Shown here in pieces: positions 39,861 through 43,232 of a DNA stretch of 43,232 bases (position 1 is its first letter; each line of letters starts with the position of its first letter). The stretch covers positions 1 through 43,232 of the forward strand of contig CAJYIY010000063.1 of NCBI GenBank assembly GCA_913775305.1, written 5' to 3'. This DNA is from an uncultured Erwinia sp. (GTDB lineage Bacteria > Pseudomonadota > Gammaproteobacteria > Enterobacterales > Enterobacteriaceae). Position numbers and translations under genes: made by a program. The notes beneath the pieces were generated by a model. It was not told where the DNA came from and did no database searches. It saw nothing but the letters and a program-made list of their open reading frames with translations.

Positions 39861-42524
39861 ATGTCAGAACGTTTAAACAATGACGTGGATCCGATCGAAA
39901 CTCGCGACTGGCTACAGGCGATCGAATCGGTCATCCGTGAAGAAGGTGTTGAGCGCGCACAGTTCCTGATCGACCAGGTACTGAGCGAAGCACGTAAAGG
40001 CGGCGTGAAAGTGGCCGCAGGTGCTGGAGCCAGCAACTACATCAACTCTATTGCTGTTGAAGATGAGCCGGAATACCCGGGCAACACATCTTTAGAACGT
40101 CGTATCCGTTCTGCTATTCGCTGGAACGCTATCATGACCGTTCTGCGCGCATCGAAGAAGGATCTGGAACTGGGCGGCCACATGTCCTCCTTCCAGTCTT
40201 CCGCCACTATCTATGAAGTGTGCTTCAACCACTTCTTCCGTGCGCGTACGGAAAAAGACGGCGGCGATCTGGTTTACTTCCAGGGCCACATCTCTCCGGG
40301 CGTTTATGCTCGCGCCTTCCTGGAAGGTCGTCTGACCGAAGATCAGATGAACAACTTCCGCCAGGAAGTTCACGGTAAAGGCCTGTCTTCTTACCCACAC
40401 CCTAAACTGATGCCGGACTTCTGGCAGTTCCCGACCGTCTCAATGGGTCTGGGTCCTTTGGGCGCGATTTATCAGGCTAAATTCCTGAAATATCTGGAAC
40501 ACCGTGGTCTGAAGGATACCTCTCAGCAGACCGTTTACGCCTTCCTGGGCGACGGTGAGATGGATGAGCCAGAATCCAAAGGTGCGATCACTATCGCCAC
40601 CCGTGAGAAACTGGATAACCTGGTCTTCATCATCAACTGTAACCTGCAGCGTCTGGATGGCCCGGTAACCGGTAACGGTAAGATCATCAACGAACTGGAA
40701 GGCATCTTTGGCGGTGCTGGCTGGGAAGTGTTAAAAGTGATCTGGGGCGGTCGTTGGGATGAACTGCTGCGTAAAGACACCAGCGGTAAGCTGATCCAGC
40801 TGATGAACGAAACCGTTGACGGTGACTACCAGACCTTCAAATCCAAAAACGGTGCCTACGTGCGTGAGCACTTCTTCGGTAAATATCCGGAAACCGCCGA
40901 GCTGGTGAAAGATCTGAGCGACGACGAGATCTGGTCACTGAACCGTGGCGGTCACGATCCGAAGAAAATTTACGCGGCACTGAAAAAAGCGCAGGACACC
41001 AAGGGTAAACCGGTGGTTATCCTGGCACATACCATCAAAGGTTACGGTATGGGCGACACCGCGGAGGGCAAAAACATTGCTCACCAGGTGAAGAAAATGA
41101 ACATGGACGGCGTGCGCTACATCCGCGATCGCTTCAATGTGCCGGTTGACGATGCTGCCATCGAAAAACTGCCTTATGTGACCTTCGCTGAGGGTTCAGA
41201 AGAGCACACCTACCTGCACGCACAGCGTCAGAAGCTGGGTGGCTACCTGCCAACGCGCGAAGCTAAGTTCAGCGAGAAGCTGGAAATGCCGACGCTGGAA
41301 GATTTCCGCCAGCTGCTGGATGAGCAGAACAAAGAGATCTCAACCACTATCGCTTTCGTGCGTGCCCTGAACGTGATGCTGAAGAACCCATCGATCAAAG
41401 ATCGTCTGGTGCCTATCATCGCCGATGAAGCGCGTACCTTCGGTATGGAAGGTCTGTTCCGTCAGATCGGTATCTACAGCCCGAATGGTCAGCAGTACAC
41501 CCCGCAGGACCGTGAGCAGGTTGCTTACTACAAAGAAGACGAAAAAGGTCAGATCCTGCAGGAAGGCATCAACGAACTGGGTGCAGGCGCATCGTGGCTG
41601 GCGGCGGCAACGTCTTACAGCACCAACAACCTGCCAATGATCCCGTTCTACATCTACTACTCCATGTTCGGTTTCCAGCGTATCGGTGACCTGTGCTGGG
41701 CAGCAGGCGATCAGCAGGCGCGCGGCTTCCTGGTCGGCGGGACTTCCGGACGTACCACGCTGAACGGCGAAGGTCTGCAGCACGAAGATGGCCACAGCCA
41801 CATTCAGTCTCTGACCATCCCTAACTGTATTTCTTACGATCCGGCTTATGCGTACGAAGTTGCGGTGATCATGCACGACGGTCTGGTTCGTATGTACGGT
41901 GATGCACAGGAAAACGTGTACTACTACATCACCACGCTGAACGAAAACTACCATATGCCAGCGATGCCGCAAGGCGCTGAAGAGGGTATCCGTAAGGGTA
42001 TCTACAAGCTGGAAACTCTCGAAGGTAAAAAAGGTAAAGTTCAGCTGCTGGGGTCAGGTTCTATCCTGCGTCACGTTCGTGAAGCCGCAGAGATCCTGGC
42101 GAAAGACTACGGCGTGGGCTCTGACGTGTACAGCGTCACCTCCTTCACCGAACTGGCCCGTGACGGTCAGGACTGTGAGCGCTGGAACATGCTGCACCCG
42201 ACCGAAGAAGCACGCGTACCGTACATCGCTCAGGTCATGAGCGACGCACCGGCCGTTGCATCAACCGACTACATGAAGCTGTTCGCAGAACAGGTTCGCA
42301 GCTACATCCCAGCCAGCGACTATCGCGTACTGGGTACTGACGGCTTTGGTCGTTCAGACAGCCGTGAGAACCTGCGTCACCACTTCGAAGTGGACGCATC
42401 TTACGTTGTCGTTGCAGCACTGGGTGAACTGGCTAAACGCGGCGAAATCGATAAGAAAGTGGTAGCGGACGCTATCGCCAGGTTCGAAATCGATGCTGAT
42501 AAAGTTAACCCGCGTCTGGCATAA
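39861..42524 (+). CDS. aceE: Pyruvate dehydrogenase E1 component AceE
   Basis: Thiamine-diphosphate-dependent E1 that decarboxylates pyruvate and acetylates the lipoyl groups of E2. The 887 residues match E. coli. The thiamine diphosphate motif begins GDGEMDEPES near residue 230 and ends FIINCNLQRLDGP. GMGDTAEGKNIAHQVKKMN is the conserved active-site loop region. AAGGAAT lies before the ATG. aceF begins 13 bases after its stop, in the same transcription unit as pdhR. Confidence 0.98.
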   Translation: MSERLNNDVDPIETRDWLQAIESVIREEGVERAQFLIDQVLSEARKGGVKVAAGAGASNYINSIAVEDEPEYPGNTSLERRIRSAIRWNAIMTVLRASKKDLELGGHMSSFQSSATIYEVCFNHFFRARTEKDGGDLVYFQGHISPGVYARAFLEGRLTEDQMNNFRQEVHGKGLSSYPHPKLMPDFWQFPTVSMGLGPLGAIYQAKFLKYLEHRGLKDTSQQTVYAFLGDGEMDEPESKGAITIATREKLDNLVFIINCNLQRLDGPVTGNGKIINELEGIFGGAGWEVLKVIWGGRWDELLRKDTSGKLIQLMNETVDGDYQTFKSKNGAYVREHFFGKYPETAELVKDLSDDEIWSLNRGGHDPKKIYAALKKAQDTKGKPVVILAHTIKGYGMGDTAEGKNIAHQVKKMNMDGVRYIRDRFNVPVDDAAIEKLPYVTFAEGSEEHTYLHAQRQKLGGYLPTREAKFSEKLEMPTLEDFRQLLDEQNKEISTTIAFVRALNVMLKNPSIKDRLVPIIADEARTFGMEGLFRQIGIYSPNGQQYTPQDREQVAYYKEDEKGQILQEGINELGAGASWLAAATSYSTNNLPMIPFYIYYSMFGFQRIGDLCWAAGDQQARGFLVGGTSGRTTLNGEGLQHEDGHSHIQSLTIPNCISYDPAYAYEVAVIMHDGLVRMYGDAQENVYYYITTLNENYHMPAMPQGAEEGIRKGIYKLETLEGKKGKVQLLGSGSILRHVREAAEILAKDYGVGSDVYSVTSFTELARDGQDCERWNMLHPTEEARVPYIAQVMSDAPAVASTDYMKLFAEQVRSYIPASDYRVLGTDGFGRSDSRENLRHHFEVDASYVVVAALGELAKRGEIDKKVVADAIARFEIDADKVNPRLA

Positions 42525-42537
42525 GAGGTAAAGAGTA

Positions 42538-43232
42538 ATGGCTATCGAAATCAATGTACCGGACATCGGCGCTGACGAAGTTGAAGTCACCGAAATTCTG
42601 GTGAAGGTTGGCGACACTGTAGAAGCTGAGCAGTCGCTGATCGTGGTAGAAGGCGATAAGGCTTCCATGGAAGTCCCTTCTCCGCAGGCGGGCGTAGTAA
42701 AAGAGATCAAAGTTGCTACCGGCGATAAAGTCGAAACCGGCAAACTGATCATGATCTTCGAAGCAGCAGGTGGCGCAGCAGCGCCATCCGCTCCGGCTGA
42801 AGAGAAAAAAGAAGCCGCAGCGGCTCCGGCCGCAGCGGCCAGCAGCCCGAAAGACGTTAACGTACCGGATATCGGCGGCGACGAAGTTGAAGTCACCGAG
42901 ATCATGGTGAAGGTTGGCGACACTGTTGAAGCCGAGCAGTCGATTCTGACTGTTGAAGGCGACAAAGCTTCCATGGAAGTGCCGGCACCGTTCGCGGGCA
43001 CCGTGAAAGAGATCAAAGTTGCCGCCGGTGACAAAGTCAGCACGGGTTCCCTGGTGATGGTCTTTGAAGTGGCAGGCGCTGCGCCAGCTGCGAAAGCGGA
43101 AGCGCCAGCCGCACCGGCTAAGCAGGAAGAGAAAGCTGCGGCCAGCGGCCCGAAAGACGTAAACGTACCGGATATCGGCGGCGACGAAGTTGAAGTCACC
43201 GAAATCATGGTGAAAGTTGGCGACACCGTTGA
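42538..43232 (+). CDS. aceF: Dihydrolipoyl acetyltransferase AceF (E2), 3' truncated by window edge
   Basis: Core E2 subunit of the pyruvate dehydrogenase complex. The frame is open to the window end (231 codons); the third lipoyl domain, peripheral-subunit-binding and catalytic domains are cut off. Two complete lipoyl domains are visible with lipoylation motifs EGDKASME (Lys41 and Lys143), and a third begins near residue 203. Ala/Pro-rich linkers separate them. The starts of domains 2 and 3 are nearly identical in DNA (about 82 bases, offset 303), as expected from internal duplication or gene conversion. Confidence 0.97.
   Translation, partial: MAIEINVPDIGADEVEVTEILVKVGDTVEAEQSLIVVEGDKASMEVPSPQAGVVKEIKVATGDKVETGKLIMIFEAAGGAAAPSAPAEEKKEAAAAPAAAASSPKDVNVPDIGGDEVEVTEIMVKVGDTVEAEQSILTVEGDKASMEVPAPFAGTVKEIKVAAGDKVSTGSLVMVFEVAGAAPAAKAEAPAAPAKQEEKAAASGPKDVNVPDIGGDEVEVTEIMVKVGDTV

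Noticed and set aside
42848-43232. Direct DNA repeats at the window end as a mobile or CRISPR-like element
   Set aside because: They encode successive lipoyl domains of AceF and stay in frame.

Overview
The window is a chromosomal segment of a member of the Enterobacterales. The protein sequences and gene order fit an Erwinia/Pantoea-like genus best, but this is judged from recalled E. coli homologues and not from a database search. About two thirds is core genome: the division and cell-wall (dcw) cluster, followed by the classic secA-mutT-yacG-zapD-coaE-guaC-hofCB-ppdD-nadC-ampDE-aroP-pdhR-aceEF order. No tRNA, rRNA, CRISPR array, insertion sequence or integrase was seen.

Positions 1-14722 hold ftsI (5' end cut off by the window), murE, murF, mraY, murD, ftsW, murG, murC, ddlB, ftsQ, ftsA and ftsZ. 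All are on the + strand and most overlap or touch. They make the UDP-MurNAc-pentapeptide and lipid II precursors, ligate D-Ala-D-Ala, and build the FtsZ/A/Q/W/I divisome. lpxC (lipid A synthesis) follows with its own candidate promoter. A minus-strand DUF721/DciA-like gene is wedged between lpxC and secM. secM, whose arrest motif is altered, precedes secA and its strong terminator.

Positions 19630-21720 form a first accessory patch between secA and mutT. It holds a minus-strand prepilin peptidase, a perfect 10-copy octanucleotide tandem repeat next to a decayed-looking reading frame, and an AT-rich stretch encoding a small ToxR/CadC-like winged-helix protein with a C-terminal membrane anchor. 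The mutT, yacG-zapD-coaE and guaC genes follow. The type IV pilus genes ppdD-hofB-hofC and then nadC lie on the minus strand.

Positions 29460-33660 form a second accessory patch between nadC and ampD. One module is a carboxymuconolactone decarboxylase-like/tautomerase/DUF4865 operon with a divergent LysR regulator. The other is a fasciclin (FAS1) secreted protein, an ECF sigma factor and an RskA-type anti-sigma factor. The second resembles the mycobacterial SigK-RskA-MPT70/MPT83 circuit and has a candidate ECF promoter.

Positions 33760-43232 return to core genes: ampD, ampE, two tandem AroP-type aromatic amino acid permeases (with duplicated promoters and TyrR-like boxes), pdhR with a perfect PdhR operator, a long hairpin in the pdhR-aceE gap, aceE, and the first part of aceF (cut off by the window).
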